DNA of 64,000 nucleotides from positions 9,545 to 73,544 of the forward strand of contig CALBSQ010000104.1 of NCBI GenBank assembly GCA_937967325.1. Reading direction: 5' to 3'. The stretch's first letter is position 1; each line of letters opens with the position of its first letter. Position numbers and translations under genes: made by a program. Source of the DNA: an uncultured Chloroflexota bacterium (GTDB lineage Bacteria; Chloroflexota; UBA4733). The notes under the pieces were generated by a model, which did no database searches, had not been told where the DNA came from, and saw only the letters and a list, made by a program, of their open reading frames with translations. Positions 8,732-17,034 of the stretch are shown here, in pieces.

Positions 8732-9090
8732 GTCATCCCCCAGCGAGCGCAAACTGACGGTCAGCATAGACAGTGGCGTCAACGGACGCAACCGTCCGGC
8801 GCGCCTGCTCTCTACCGGGTATCCATTGATCGGCGACGTGCCACTGCTCGTTAAGCGTGGTCGGGCCGCTAACCAGGCGGACGTCCTGCTGCGTGCCCCC
8901 CGGCCGTTCGATCCGCCTGTGTTGAGTTGCCTGCCGTTTCTACTCGCCAACGGCTGTCGCACGCCGCGGCCGTTGGGTGGGGGCGGCAAGTGAGCAAGAT
9001 CGGAGAAGTACTAGCCAGCCCGGCACGTTACAACATGCGATCGGTGCCGCGGCATCGCGGCGGGCATAGCAAAACCGAGGAGAAAGACCA

Positions 9091-9600
9091 ATGATTACCG
9101 AACCAAAGTTGGAGGATCGCGCCATGCAGCCCTACGCGGCGATTCGAACCCAGGTGACCATGCAAGAATTGGGGACCGTGATCGATCAACGGCTTGGGGA
9201 CGTGTTTGCCTGGTTGGGAAGCCAGGGCGTATCGCCAGCTGGCGCGCCCTTCATTCGGTACCTCGTCATCGATATGGCTGCGAAACTCGATATCGAGCTG
9301 GGCGTCCCGGTCGCGACCGCCTTGTCCGGCGATAGCCGCGTTTCCGCGGGTGCGCTCCCGGCAGGCCGCTACGCGACGCTCATCTACAGCGGACCGTACG
9401 ACGGTCTCGTCGGGGCAAACGCTGCGCTGCTGGACTGGGGAGCAAAGAAGGGTGTCGTCTGGGACACCTGGGCTGCGCCGGGCGGCGACGGGTTCGGCGC
9501 CCGCCTCGAATCGTACCTCACCAACCCAGCAGACGAGCCGGATCCCGCGAAATGGAACACGGAAGTCGTGATCCGGCTGGCGGATAATCAACCTCGCTAG
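9091..9600 (+). CDS. GyrI-like (effector-binding domain) protein
   Basis: This 169-residue stand-alone protein resembles the bacterial effector-binding domain found in AraC and MerR regulators and in GyrI. It starts PYAAIRTQVTMQEL and has the typical GVPVATAL...LPAGRYATLIYSGPYDGL core. Such proteins bind hydrophobic or cationic small molecules or act as inhibitors. GAGGAGAAAGACCA precedes ATG 9091, a good ribosome-binding site. It is convergent with the large STAND gene and their stop regions overlap by 4 nt. Confidence 0.8.
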   Translation: MITEPKLEDRAMQPYAAIRTQVTMQELGTVIDQRLGDVFAWLGSQGVSPAGAPFIRYLVIDMAAKLDIELGVPVATALSGDSRVSAGALPAGRYATLIYSGPYDGLVGANAALLDWGAKKGVVWDTWAAPGGDGFGARLESYLTNPADEPDPAKWNTEVVIRLADNQPR

Positions 9601-12425
9601 GCCGTGCCGCTCTGATCTAACGCGAGGGCGCTGGCCTGCTCCAGTGTCATTGCCTGGCCCTCCGCCCATGCCGCCGCGAAAGCGTCCGCGCCGAGTTGGG
9701 TGCGGAGGGACGCGATCACCTGGTCATCGTCCGCGCGATCGGTGAGGATGATGCTCATTCCCAGGGTCCGAAAGTGCGCGGGCGCCGCGGCAAACAGTCG
9801 CGCAGCCCGCGCGGGCTGCCCTTGACTGGCCGACGCCCTCGCCAACCCGAGCAGACTCATGACGGTCCCAGGTCGCTCGCCGAGCCGCCGCCACAAGGCG
9901 AGGCCTTCCACGAAGGCAGAAGTCGCACCCGCCGCGTCTCCTTGGGACAGGACCGCATTCCCCAGCCCAAGCAGCGCCTGGGCGAGGGAGCGCTGATCGA
10001 CGGTGCCCCGAAATAGGGCGACGCTGCTCTCGAAGTGTGCGCGCGCGGCGGCATAGTCGCCCTGGGCGGCGGCGCCGCCGCCCAGGGCGTTGAGGATGAC
10101 GCCATGGCCCCACTGGTCGCCCACCTCCCGGTAGATGGCCAAGCTTTCTTGATAGATGGCGGCAGCGGCTGGAGCATCGCCCAGGAGCAACGTCGCATCG
10201 CCCAGCACGTTCAGGGTGAATGCTTCCCAATCCTTGTTGCCCACCGTCCGCGCGAGCGACAGGCTCTCCTGATACAGGGAAAGCGCCCGGCCCGGGTCGC
10301 CCTGGCTAGTGATCGTCCTCCCGAGGAAGGTCAAGGAGTAGGCGATCCATTGTTTGTTCCCGATCGCTCGCCAGATGGCGAGACCCTCCTCGAGTCGGGA
10401 GCGCGCGATGGCAAAGTCGGCCTCAGCCCAGGCCAGGATCCCGGCCCCGAAGAGCGCCTTGGCCCGGGCGGCGGTACGCATCGGTCCTCCCAGCCGGGCG
10501 AGTGCCGCCTCCAACCGGCTCCGCCCCTCCGCCACGTGACCGCGGATGTGCCAGAACCAGGTCAAGGCCCCGGCCAGGCGCAGCGCGGTCTCCTCCTGGC
10601 CCGGCTCACTCGTGCTCCACACCAGCGCCGCGCGCAGATTGTCGTGTTCCTCCTCCAATCGAGGCAGCCAGGCTTCGGTTTGGGCGCTGAGCAGATGCGG
10701 CTCGGCTTCCTCGGCCAACGCCACAAAGCAGGCCGCGTGCTGGTGCTGCGTCGGGGTCGCCTCTCCGCTGGCAGCAAGCTGCTCGAGCGCGTACTCGCGG
10801 ATGGTCTCCAGCATCCAGAAGCGGGGCTCACCATCCACACCCGCGGTCTGGCGGATCAGGCTCTGGTCGACCAGCGCCGCCAAGCCGTCGAGGACGGGGG
10901 GAGCCGGGGCGAGGGGGCGACTAGGCGCGGCAACTTGAGGGGGCGCGCTGTTGACGGGCGACGTGACAAGGGGAAGGTGCGATACCGTCGAAGCGTCCGT
11001 CGCTGCATCCTCCGTTCGCCTCATCGCCCGCTCGCCCCCTTGCCCCGGCTCCCCCTCGCTTGCCTCCGCCACCCCCTCCGCGGCGGTCAGCGAGCAGCCG
11101 CCCACGAAAACGGCGAGACGTCGAAAGAGGGTGCGCTGCTGGCCGTCAAGCAGGTCGTAGCTCCAGGCGATGGTGTTACGCAGTGTCTGCTGCCGCTCCG
11201 GCAGATCCCGTCCACCGCCGGTCAGCAGCGGCAGCCGTCGCTCCAACCGTCGCAACAGCGCAGGTGGCGACAATACCTTGACGCGCGCCGCCGCCAGCTC
11301 GATGGCCAGCGGCAACCCGTCCAGGCGGGAGCAGATCTCCGCGACCACCGGAGCCGTCTCGTTGGTCACTGTAAAGTCGGGCTGGACATCGCGCGCACGC
11401 TGGATGAACAGCTCAACGGCCGCGTACTGCGATTGGCGCCCGACTTCGATCAACTGCCGCCGGTCAGGCAAGGCCAGGGGCGGCACCGGCAGCTCTTTCT
11501 CCCCCTGCACGTGCAAGGGGGTCCGGCTCGTCGCGAGGATCTTGAGTCGCGGACAGGCCGCCAGCAGATCAGCCACCGCGGGCGCAGCGTCGATGACCTG
11601 CTCGAAATTGTCCAGGAGCAGGAGCAGCTGCTTGGCGCGCAAGGCATCCTTCAGATTATCCAACACCGGCCGGTCGCCGGTCTCGCGGACGCCGACGATG
11701 TGGGCAATGGTGGAGACGACCAGCATAGAATCGCTCAGCGCCGCCAGCGGCGCCCAGCACACCCCGTCCGCAAACTGGTCCTGGAGATCCGTCGCCACAT
11801 GCAACGCCAGGCGCGTCTTGCCACTGCCGCCCGGTCCGGTGAGGGTCACCACCCCGACATCCTCGCGCAGCAGAAGACTACGGATCGTAGCGGCCTCCTG
11901 GGCGCGGTCGATCAGGGCGCTGCGCTGCACAGGCAGGTTGTTCATGCGGCGCGGACGGGCGTCCGCGGCTGGAGCCGTTCCCGCCTGCCCCCGCTCGAAG
12001 CGCTCGGTCAGCAGTAGCGCCAGATCGTTCTCGATGAGCTCCTGCAGCTCCTCCGGCGTCTCGAACGGCCGGTAACAGGCGCTGTCCTCCGCCTGGATCT
12101 GCTGGAGCAACGCGGCCAGTTTGGCGTCCCGCTCCGGCGTGGGAGCTTTGACGTAGATCAGCCTGGGCTTGCCTGCCGACAGTCGGTACTCATCCTCCAG
12201 GCCGGAGATCGTCTCGCCCGGGGCGATCCAGCCGTACTGCTGCCAGTAGATGCCGAGGAAGACGTCGCTCTGGGCGAGGTAGGCGCGGTAGAGGGCGCGC
12301 GGCGGATGGGGGTGCGCCCCCAGCTCGAACAGCACCGGCGTGAGACGCAGCCTGCCGATGGCGGTGCTGGCGGCCGCCCGCTCCGCCGCCAGTTCCTTGA
12401 GCGTCGAGCTGACAAAGACCCGCAC
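9597..12425 (-). CDS. DUF4062-STAND ATPase with TPR-like C-terminus
   Basis: This 942-residue protein begins with a DUF4062 domain (MRVFVSSTLKELAAERAA; about residues 1-110). An NB-ARC/STAND NTPase follows, with Walker A GPGGSGKTR near 195-203 and Walker B LLLLLDNFE near 265. Next come a winged-helix region with ELAAARV, a proline/alanine-rich linker near 470-520, and helical TPR-like repeats to the end. STAND proteins act as ATP-dependent switches that oligomerise when their repeat sensor meets a ligand. DUF4062 N-termini also occur in predicted immune or signalling proteins. No DNA-binding domain is visible. It is not in an operon. Confidence 0.8.
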   Translation of the reverse strand: MRVFVSSTLKELAAERAAASTAIGRLRLTPVLFELGAHPHPPRALYRAYLAQSDVFLGIYWQQYGWIAPGETISGLEDEYRLSAGKPRLIYVKAPTPERDAKLAALLQQIQAEDSACYRPFETPEELQELIENDLALLLTERFERGQAGTAPAADARPRRMNNLPVQRSALIDRAQEAATIRSLLLREDVGVVTLTGPGGSGKTRLALHVATDLQDQFADGVCWAPLAALSDSMLVVSTIAHIVGVRETGDRPVLDNLKDALRAKQLLLLLDNFEQVIDAAPAVADLLAACPRLKILATSRTPLHVQGEKELPVPPLALPDRRQLIEVGRQSQYAAVELFIQRARDVQPDFTVTNETAPVVAEICSRLDGLPLAIELAAARVKVLSPPALLRRLERRLPLLTGGGRDLPERQQTLRNTIAWSYDLLDGQQRTLFRRLAVFVGGCSLTAAEGVAEASEGEPGQGGERAMRRTEDAATDASTVSHLPLVTSPVNSAPPQVAAPSRPLAPAPPVLDGLAALVDQSLIRQTAGVDGEPRFWMLETIREYALEQLAASGEATPTQHQHAACFVALAEEAEPHLLSAQTEAWLPRLEEEHDNLRAALVWSTSEPGQEETALRLAGALTWFWHIRGHVAEGRSRLEAALARLGGPMRTAARAKALFGAGILAWAEADFAIARSRLEEGLAIWRAIGNKQWIAYSLTFLGRTITSQGDPGRALSLYQESLSLARTVGNKDWEAFTLNVLGDATLLLGDAPAAAAIYQESLAIYREVGDQWGHGVILNALGGGAAAQGDYAAARAHFESSVALFRGTVDQRSLAQALLGLGNAVLSQGDAAGATSAFVEGLALWRRLGERPGTVMSLLGLARASASQGQPARAARLFAAAPAHFRTLGMSIILTDRADDDQVIASLRTQLGADAFAAAWAEGQAMTLEQASALALDQSGTA

Positions 12426-12693
12426 GCGCTGGTCTGGCGTGCGGATAGGCCAGGAGTCGCCGGTTGCATCGCCCGGCGCTGTCGCGGTGGCCGCTTCAGT
12501 GCCGCCAAGCGCAGATTGTATACGGGCTATCTCGGACTCCTCAACATGGGCATCGCATCCGATGCTACCACAGCGCCTCGGTCAGATACGTGCTGCCGGG
12601 AGCGGTCAACACGCCCGCGCAGCCGCGCCCGGTCGGTTGCAACTGGGCCGCATGCTGGATACACTACGTCGGATTCCGACAGAGAGGTGCAGC

Positions 12694-13428
12694 ATGTCCC
12701 AATTTGACTTCTACCTCGAACGCCTCCGCGAGCGTGCCGGCTTGCAGATATCCCCAGATGCCGAGCGGGAGCTCCGCGCGCACTTCGATGAGGCCGTCAC
12801 CGAGCAGCTTGCCTCTGGTCGTTCGCGGGCCCAAGCCGAGCTGATCGCCCTTGAGGAGCTCGGGCAACCGGAAATCGTGGGGAAGGCGTTCCGTCAGATC
12901 GAAGGAGTCGGCGTGCGGCGCTTTGCCGGCGCCCCCGGCGGATTATTGGTGAGCGCATGGCGGCACTGGCGGATGCTGCTCATCAGCATGCTGCTCGCCG
13001 CGGGTCTGGGGACGCTGATCGGTCAGACCCTCCCGCCGACGTACGTCGCGTACGTCACGCTATCGGCGATACCAACGGAATACGACTACGGTAATTTTTT
13101 GGGCGCCCAATATGCTCTGACGGCCGTCAAGAAGCACGTCATCGCGCGTGTCGACTCGACTCGATTGCAGGGGACGGTCATGGCCACCGGCACCGACCCA
13201 GCGACCGCGGCCACCAAAGCTCGGGCGTCGCTGGCCACAGCGCAGGAGGACTTCCGCCAGGCGTTGCAACGCGCTCCGTATGGCGGTCGTGATACGGAGC
13301 TGCAGGTGGTACACCCCTTGACAGTAGTGGCGAACACGCCCGCGGTCCCAGCAGGAATCGCTGGGGGCTTCGCGGGATTGCTCGTTGGCGCGCTGCTTGC
13401 CCGTCGCCGCTCGCGACGCGGAGCCTAA
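12694..13428 (+). CDS. Permease-prefix (HAAS-like) domain membrane protein
   Basis: This 244-residue protein has an N-terminal helical domain (FYLERLRERAGL, ELRAHFDEAV, ALEELGQPEIVGKAF) typical of the 'permease prefix' or HAAS domain. A membrane segment near residue 95 (LLISMLLAAGLGTLIG), a Wzz-like extracytoplasmic region and a second membrane segment with a basic tail (FAGLLVGALLARRR) follow. HAAS domains usually couple membrane proteins to PadR-type regulators, and a PadR gene begins 1 nt after this stop. ATG 12694 follows AGAGAGG. Its role is probably membrane sensing or assembly; the function is unknown. Confidence 0.65.
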   Translation: MSQFDFYLERLRERAGLQISPDAERELRAHFDEAVTEQLASGRSRAQAELIALEELGQPEIVGKAFRQIEGVGVRRFAGAPGGLLVSAWRHWRMLLISMLLAAGLGTLIGQTLPPTYVAYVTLSAIPTEYDYGNFLGAQYALTAVKKHVIARVDSTRLQGTVMATGTDPATAATKARASLATAQEDFRQALQRAPYGGRDTELQVVHPLTVVANTPAVPAGIAGGFAGLLVGALLARRRSRRGA

Positions 13429-13429
13429 G

Positions 13430-13777
13430 ATGCGCCTGAGGAGCACGTTGCTCAAGGGCACGACGCCAGGGCTGGCGCTCGCCCTGCTGGCGGAGCGCCC
13501 GATGTACGGTTATGAGCTGGCCAAGGCCATCAGCGCGCGCAGCGCCGGGGCGTTGCTCTTGGGCCAGGGGACGCTCTACCCGGTACTGCATCAGTTGGAG
13601 CGCGCCGGGCACATCGCCGGCAAGTGGGAAACGCAGCAAGGAGGCCCGGAGCGCCGAGTCTACCGTCTCACCCCGCAAGGACAAGCGGCGCTGGCCGAGC
13701 GCCAGGCGGAATGGGCAGCCTTCATCGACGTGATCGGCCGCTTCCTCCAGCCCAAGACGCCCGAGCCGGCCTCGTAG
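13430..13777 (+). CDS. PadR-family transcriptional regulator
   Basis: This 115-residue winged-helix protein contains the PadR signature: GYELAKAI, GQGTLYPVLHQLERAGHI and the wing ERRVYRLTPQG. PadR proteins repress neighbouring genes and respond to ligands or membrane partners. The start is ATG 13430, one base after the TAA of the HAAS-like gene, so the two are translationally coupled and probably regulate the same process. The gene is followed immediately by a long perfect inverted repeat that could terminate the transcript. Confidence 0.9.
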   Translation: MRLRSTLLKGTTPGLALALLAERPMYGYELAKAISARSAGALLLGQGTLYPVLHQLERAGHIAGKWETQQGGPERRVYRLTPQGQAALAERQAEWAAFIDVIGRFLQPKTPEPAS

Positions 13778-13782
13778 GGCGG

Positions 13783-13911
13783 AGGCCCCACCCCCGGCCC
13801 CTCCCCAGCAAGCTGGAGAGGGGAGACCACGAAGGGGATCGGCCGGCCCTGCTGCTTCCGTCCGGTTTCACCCCTCTCCAGCTTGCTGGGGAGGGGCCGG
13901 GGGTGGGGCCT
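13783..13911. repeat. Perfect 41-nt inverted repeat (possible terminator)
   Basis: The arm at 13783-13823 is repeated exactly, inverted, at 13871-13911, separated by 47 nt. Both arms are C/G-rich (CCCCACCCCCGGCCCC core). Related CCCCTC/GAGGGG hairpins occur at 59.4-59.6 kb and 60.87-60.93 kb, so it belongs to a dispersed repeat class. It lies between convergent genes and could act as a bidirectional terminator. The 3' end of the minus-strand gene at 13868 lies inside the right arm. Confidence 0.8.
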
Positions 13912-14224
13912 TCGCCGGCAGCGGCTGGACGACCAGGTCGATCACGTCCAGACAGGACTGCGGATTAAAGACGTTTGCCGAGGTATGCCAGGGTCCCGGC
14001 CGGCTGGACGGATTGACCAGCCGGTCCACGGCGAAGCAGCGCCACTCGCCGGCCCGAGGCAAGCGGCTCCTGCTCTTGCCGCCAAACTGGTAGGCCAGGA
14101 CATGACGCCGTTCCTGCTTCTTGCCCAGCGCGTGGGGACAGAACTCGCGGACCTCACCCTCGTAGGTAGCGACGACCTGCTCTCGATACAGTATGGCGTG
14201 CTCGAGCAGGGCGTAGGTGTCCAT
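13868..14224 (-). CDS. Hypothetical protein, WYL-like fold possible
   Basis: This 118-residue protein has a compact conserved-looking core (EVREFCPHALGKKQERRH, LAYQFGGKS, GEWRCFAVDRLV). It resembles short stand-alone sandwich proteins related to WYL domains, but I cannot assign it firmly. The last 14 residues (KAPPPAPPQQAGEG) are encoded by the right arm of the inverted repeat, so the repeat has supplied the stop codon and possibly replaced the native C-terminus. ATG 14224 is the only sensible start. Confidence 0.55.
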   Translation of the reverse strand: MDTYALLEHAILYREQVVATYEGEVREFCPHALGKKQERRHVLAYQFGGKSRSRLPRAGEWRCFAVDRLVNPSSRPGPWHTSANVFNPQSCLDVIDLVVQPLPAKAPPPAPPQQAGEG

Positions 14225-14492
14225 CGCTCACTCCTCTCCTCAATTGTCTACCCCTTGTCGCTTGGATACCGCTGCACAGGCAATGCCAAGGCGTTGGAAG
14301 CATGCTCGCCGGTGAATCATAGGACATCCGAGCTCAGGATTCGATGGGACCATCGGCTTGCTGGTGTGCGGGGTACACTGCGCCAAGGTCGAGGTCGGTG
14401 GCTGTCGTGGACATGCCGCGGCGCGGCTTGGCAGCGCAGATGTCTTGCCCGGCTCGCCAGGCGTTTGCGGCGCCCAGAAGGGGATGCAGGGT

Positions 14493-15263
14493 ATGGTCCA
14501 GACGCAATGGCGACATCCGCCCTTGACGCAAGCGGAGTCGGACGATCTGTTCATGCTGATGCTGGAAGACGACACGGAGGATGCGCCCTGGATGGTCATG
14601 GGGGACTTGCAGTTCTGGTCGGCCTCGGGCTTCGCCCACAGCCTGCGCAACTACGCCCACGAGCTGGGGCTCGGCTGGTATGTCGCCAGCATGCTGCCGA
14701 TCGAGTACGTGTGGCCCGATTCGCCGCGCAAGCGGCAGCTCTCGCCCGACGCCTTCGTGGCGTTCGCGCCCGAACACACGCGCAGCTCCTACGACCTGGA
14801 GGTTGAAGGAAACTTCCCGCCCTTCGTCCTGGAGGTGGTCTCGCCGTCGAGCACCGGCCGCGACCAACTAGAAAAGCGGAAGGCATACGATCTGCTGCAG
14901 GCGCGGGAATATGCGCTGTTCACACCGCGCGAGGGCGCGCCGTCTTCGCTGGCCGGCCACCGGCGCAACGCGGCGGGCGAGTTCGAGCCGTGGCCGCCGG
15001 ACGACCAGGGACGGCTGTGGAGCGAAGTGCTGGGGCTGTACCTGATCGTGCAAGGAAGGCTGCTCCAAGCGCAGACGCCGGAAGGGCGTCTTTTGCTCAC
15101 GCCGGAGCAGGCCGAGGTAGCCCGCCGACAGGCCGAGGATGCCCAGCGCCGCGCGGAGGACGCTCAGCGACGGGCGGAAGACGCGCGCCGCCGCGCTGAC
15201 GATGAGGCCGAACGGTTGCGGCGGGAGCTAGAGCGCTACAGAAGAGAAGGCGGCGGCAGCTAG
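14493..15263 (+). CDS. Uma2-family nuclease-like protein with coiled-coil tail
   Basis: This 256-residue protein contains the Uma2 PD-(D/E)XK fold: the first acidic residue in LSPDAFVAFAP and the second in PPFVLEVVSPSS, followed by KAYDLLQAREYALF. The last 60 residues are repeats of the type RRAEDAQ with a heptad-like coiled coil. Uma2 proteins are numerous in Chloroflexota and cyanobacteria; their biological role is unknown. ATG 14493 lies 8 nt after AGAAGGGG, which favours it over ATG 14484. Two further Uma2 genes lie at 25996 and 42191. Confidence 0.8.
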   Translation: MVQTQWRHPPLTQAESDDLFMLMLEDDTEDAPWMVMGDLQFWSASGFAHSLRNYAHELGLGWYVASMLPIEYVWPDSPRKRQLSPDAFVAFAPEHTRSSYDLEVEGNFPPFVLEVVSPSSTGRDQLEKRKAYDLLQAREYALFTPREGAPSSLAGHRRNAAGEFEPWPPDDQGRLWSEVLGLYLIVQGRLLQAQTPEGRLLLTPEQAEVARRQAEDAQRRAEDAQRRAEDARRRADDEAERLRRELERYRREGGGS

Positions 15264-15347
15264 GTCGTGGCCGGCATCGAGAGAGCCTGGCGCATTCAAG
15301 TCTGCGGAGGAGCAAGCCGCACGAGCCCGCTTCCGGACTGGTCCGCC

Positions 15348-15809
15348 CTACTGCTCCCCGTCCATAGGTGTTAGTTTCCAGCCCTCCGGGAGGCGTTGCG
15401 TCGCCCCAGCGCCAAACCCGGGTACCGTCGCCTCCAGAACGCCACCGGTCTCAGCAGCCGCCTCGATCTGTTCCCAGGTGATCATGCCGAGCCGGATCTT
15501 CTTGCGACTGATCCACGGCGCCGGCACGACCTCCCGGCATCGCCAGCTCAGGTACAGAAAGGGGTCGTCAGGCTTGCCTTGCGCGAAAGGGCCGCGAAAA
15601 CGGAGGGGGCCGCCCTTATCGCTCCGGCCAACCGTCAGCTCGACGTCATAGCGAAGGGAGCCGTCCGCCTGTGGCTGGCCGGCATGCACCACCCGCTCAC
15701 GGTCCTGGATGCCGAATTCCGTGGGCATGCCGTCGCACTCCTCAGGCGGCGGCACGAGGCAAAACAGCCGAAAGCGGATCGTCCGCGTTTCCCCAGGTGG
15801 TTTAGCCAG
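15348..15809 (-). CDS. DUF5990 family protein
   Basis: The frame encodes IRFRLFCLVPPPEE, FGIQDRERVVHAGQP, SLRYDVELTVG, GPFAQGKPDDPFLYLSW and a C-terminal tail, the order expected of DUF5990 proteins. The role is unknown. The first strand lies upstream of the first ATG, so the ATG at MPTEFG cannot be the true start. The most plausible start is CTG at 15809, which follows GAGAGGAG by 8 nt; no ATG, GTG or TTG is in a good position. It lies just downstream of the aldo/keto reductase gene on the same strand. Confidence 0.65.
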   Translation of the reverse strand: MAKPPGETRTIRFRLFCLVPPPEECDGMPTEFGIQDRERVVHAGQPQADGSLRYDVELTVGRSDKGGPLRFRGPFAQGKPDDPFLYLSWRCREVVPAPWISRKKIRLGMITWEQIEAAAETGGVLEATVPGFGAGATQRLPEGWKLTPMDGEQ

Positions 15810-15838
15810 TGCCGGTACTCCTCTCGCCGGCGCGCTGC

Positions 15839-16696
15839 TCAGACGAACAGCGGCGCCATCTCCCGCTCCTTGGACAGCGTCGCCATGGCCTGCTCGGTGG
15901 GGCGCTGCTGGAAACGGCTCGCCGCGTCGAACACCTTGGGCAGCACGTGGATGTCGCCGGCCGTGTTGAGGAAGACGCCGGGCCGGCCCAGCACCCAGTG
16001 GACAGCCTGGTCGATGTCGGCCTGATCCTGGAACGGCTCGTACCAAGTCGCCGCCGTGTGCGGCTGATCGCCCCAGGGAGCGCGGGTGATGGCCTTGATG
16101 GTCTGCACGGCCACGTTGCGCTGCCGACAAAGGGCGACGAGCTCCTCGAAGTCGGCGGCGTACTGGCTGTTCTGCATCATCGGGTAGTTGTAGGGCAGCA
16201 GCACGGAGTCGAAGTCGAAGCGCTCCAGCGAGCGCAGGTGCATCTTGGCAATGCCGGTCCCGTGGCCGGTCACGCCGATGAAGCGGACCAGCCCTTCGTC
16301 GCGCGCCTCGATGGCGGCGCGCAGCGCGCCGTCCGGCCCCATCGCCACTTCCCACTCGTCCTGCTGGGCCAGGTTGTGCAACTGGATGAGGTCGACGTTG
16401 TCGACGCGCAGGCGCTCCAAGGAGCGGCGGATCTGATCGCGCGCGGCCGGGTAGGCACGCTCCCCCGTCTTGGTGGCGAGGAAGACATTATTGCGCTGAC
16501 GCTGCATCCAGGGGCCGAGGCGCACTTCGGACTCGCCGTAACTGGCGGCGGTATCGATGTGGTTGATGCCGTGGCGCAGGAGCAGCTCCATGGTGCGATC
16601 GGCTTCCTCCTGGGTGACGCGGCTGAAGGCGGCAGCGCCAAAGAGGGTGCGCGTGCTCTGGTGTCCGGTACGTCCAAATGGCGCGGTCGGAATCAT
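15839..16696 (-). CDS. Aldo/keto reductase
   Basis: This 285-residue NADPH-dependent oxidoreductase shows the AKR catalytic tetrad: Asp and Tyr in [12 protein letters not shown], Lys in FLATKTGE and His in IQLHNL. The barrel is followed by a shortened C-terminus. Such enzymes reduce carbonyls of sugars or aldehydes. ATG 16696 follows a Shine-Dalgarno-like AAGGAGCC. It is co-directional with DUF5990 and divergent from the P-loop gene at 17035. The cofactor preference is inferred only from the family. Confidence 0.85.
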   Translation of the reverse strand: MIPTAPFGRTGHQSTRTLFGAAAFSRVTQEEADRTMELLLRHGINHIDTAASYGESEVRLGPWMQRQRNNVFLATKTGERAYPAARDQIRRSLERLRVDNVDLIQLHNLAQQDEWEVAMGPDGALRAAIEARDEGLVRFIGVTGHGTGIAKMHLRSLERFDFDSVLLPYNYPMMQNSQYAADFEELVALCRQRNVAVQTIKAITRAPWGDQPHTAATWYEPFQDQADIDQAVHWVLGRPGVFLNTAGDIHVLPKVFDAASRFQQRPTEQAMATLSKEREMAPLFV

Positions 16697-17034
16697 CCCT
16701 GGCTCCTTTCAGTCCAAATCGGCAGCCGCAACGCCGACACGAGCCGGCGCTGGCCGCGGTCAGGACGCGTTGGCCAAAGGTGCGGTCGCGCCGCCGGCCA
16801 CGCATCGTCCCGCCGCATGGGAGGATACCCGAATCCGCCGGAGAGCGGTGCATCCGACCGGCGTAGCCGGCAGCGCACGCTCACGTTTCGGTCGCGGCTG
16901 CCATAATGATGAGAAGGAGGTGCTCGCCGGAGCCTGAGATGACGATCCGCCAGCGCGGCGGCGCGTCGAGCAGCGCCATCGACGTGGGACAATTTCGGGG
17001 CGCCTCCCCCGTACGTGTATCTGAGAGGAGCCGT
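16697..17034. other. Divergent intergenic region
   Basis: About 340 nt lie between the divergent aldo/keto reductase and HprK-like genes and must hold promoters for both. I could not pick a convincing -10/-35 pair. An AAGGAGG run at 16912-16918 is too far from any good start to be certain. GAGAGGAG at 17023-17030 is the likely ribosome-binding site for the GTG at 17035. Confidence 0.35.

Noticed and set aside
10035..12017. 660-codon open frame antisense to the STAND gene
   Set aside because: High-G+C DNA gives long open antisense frames; the sequence has no domain-like pattern, whereas the minus strand encodes clear DUF4062, NB-ARC and TPR features.
13783..13911. CRISPR-like repeat
   Set aside because: The two arms are a single inverted pair, not direct repeats with spacers; no cas genes are present in the window.
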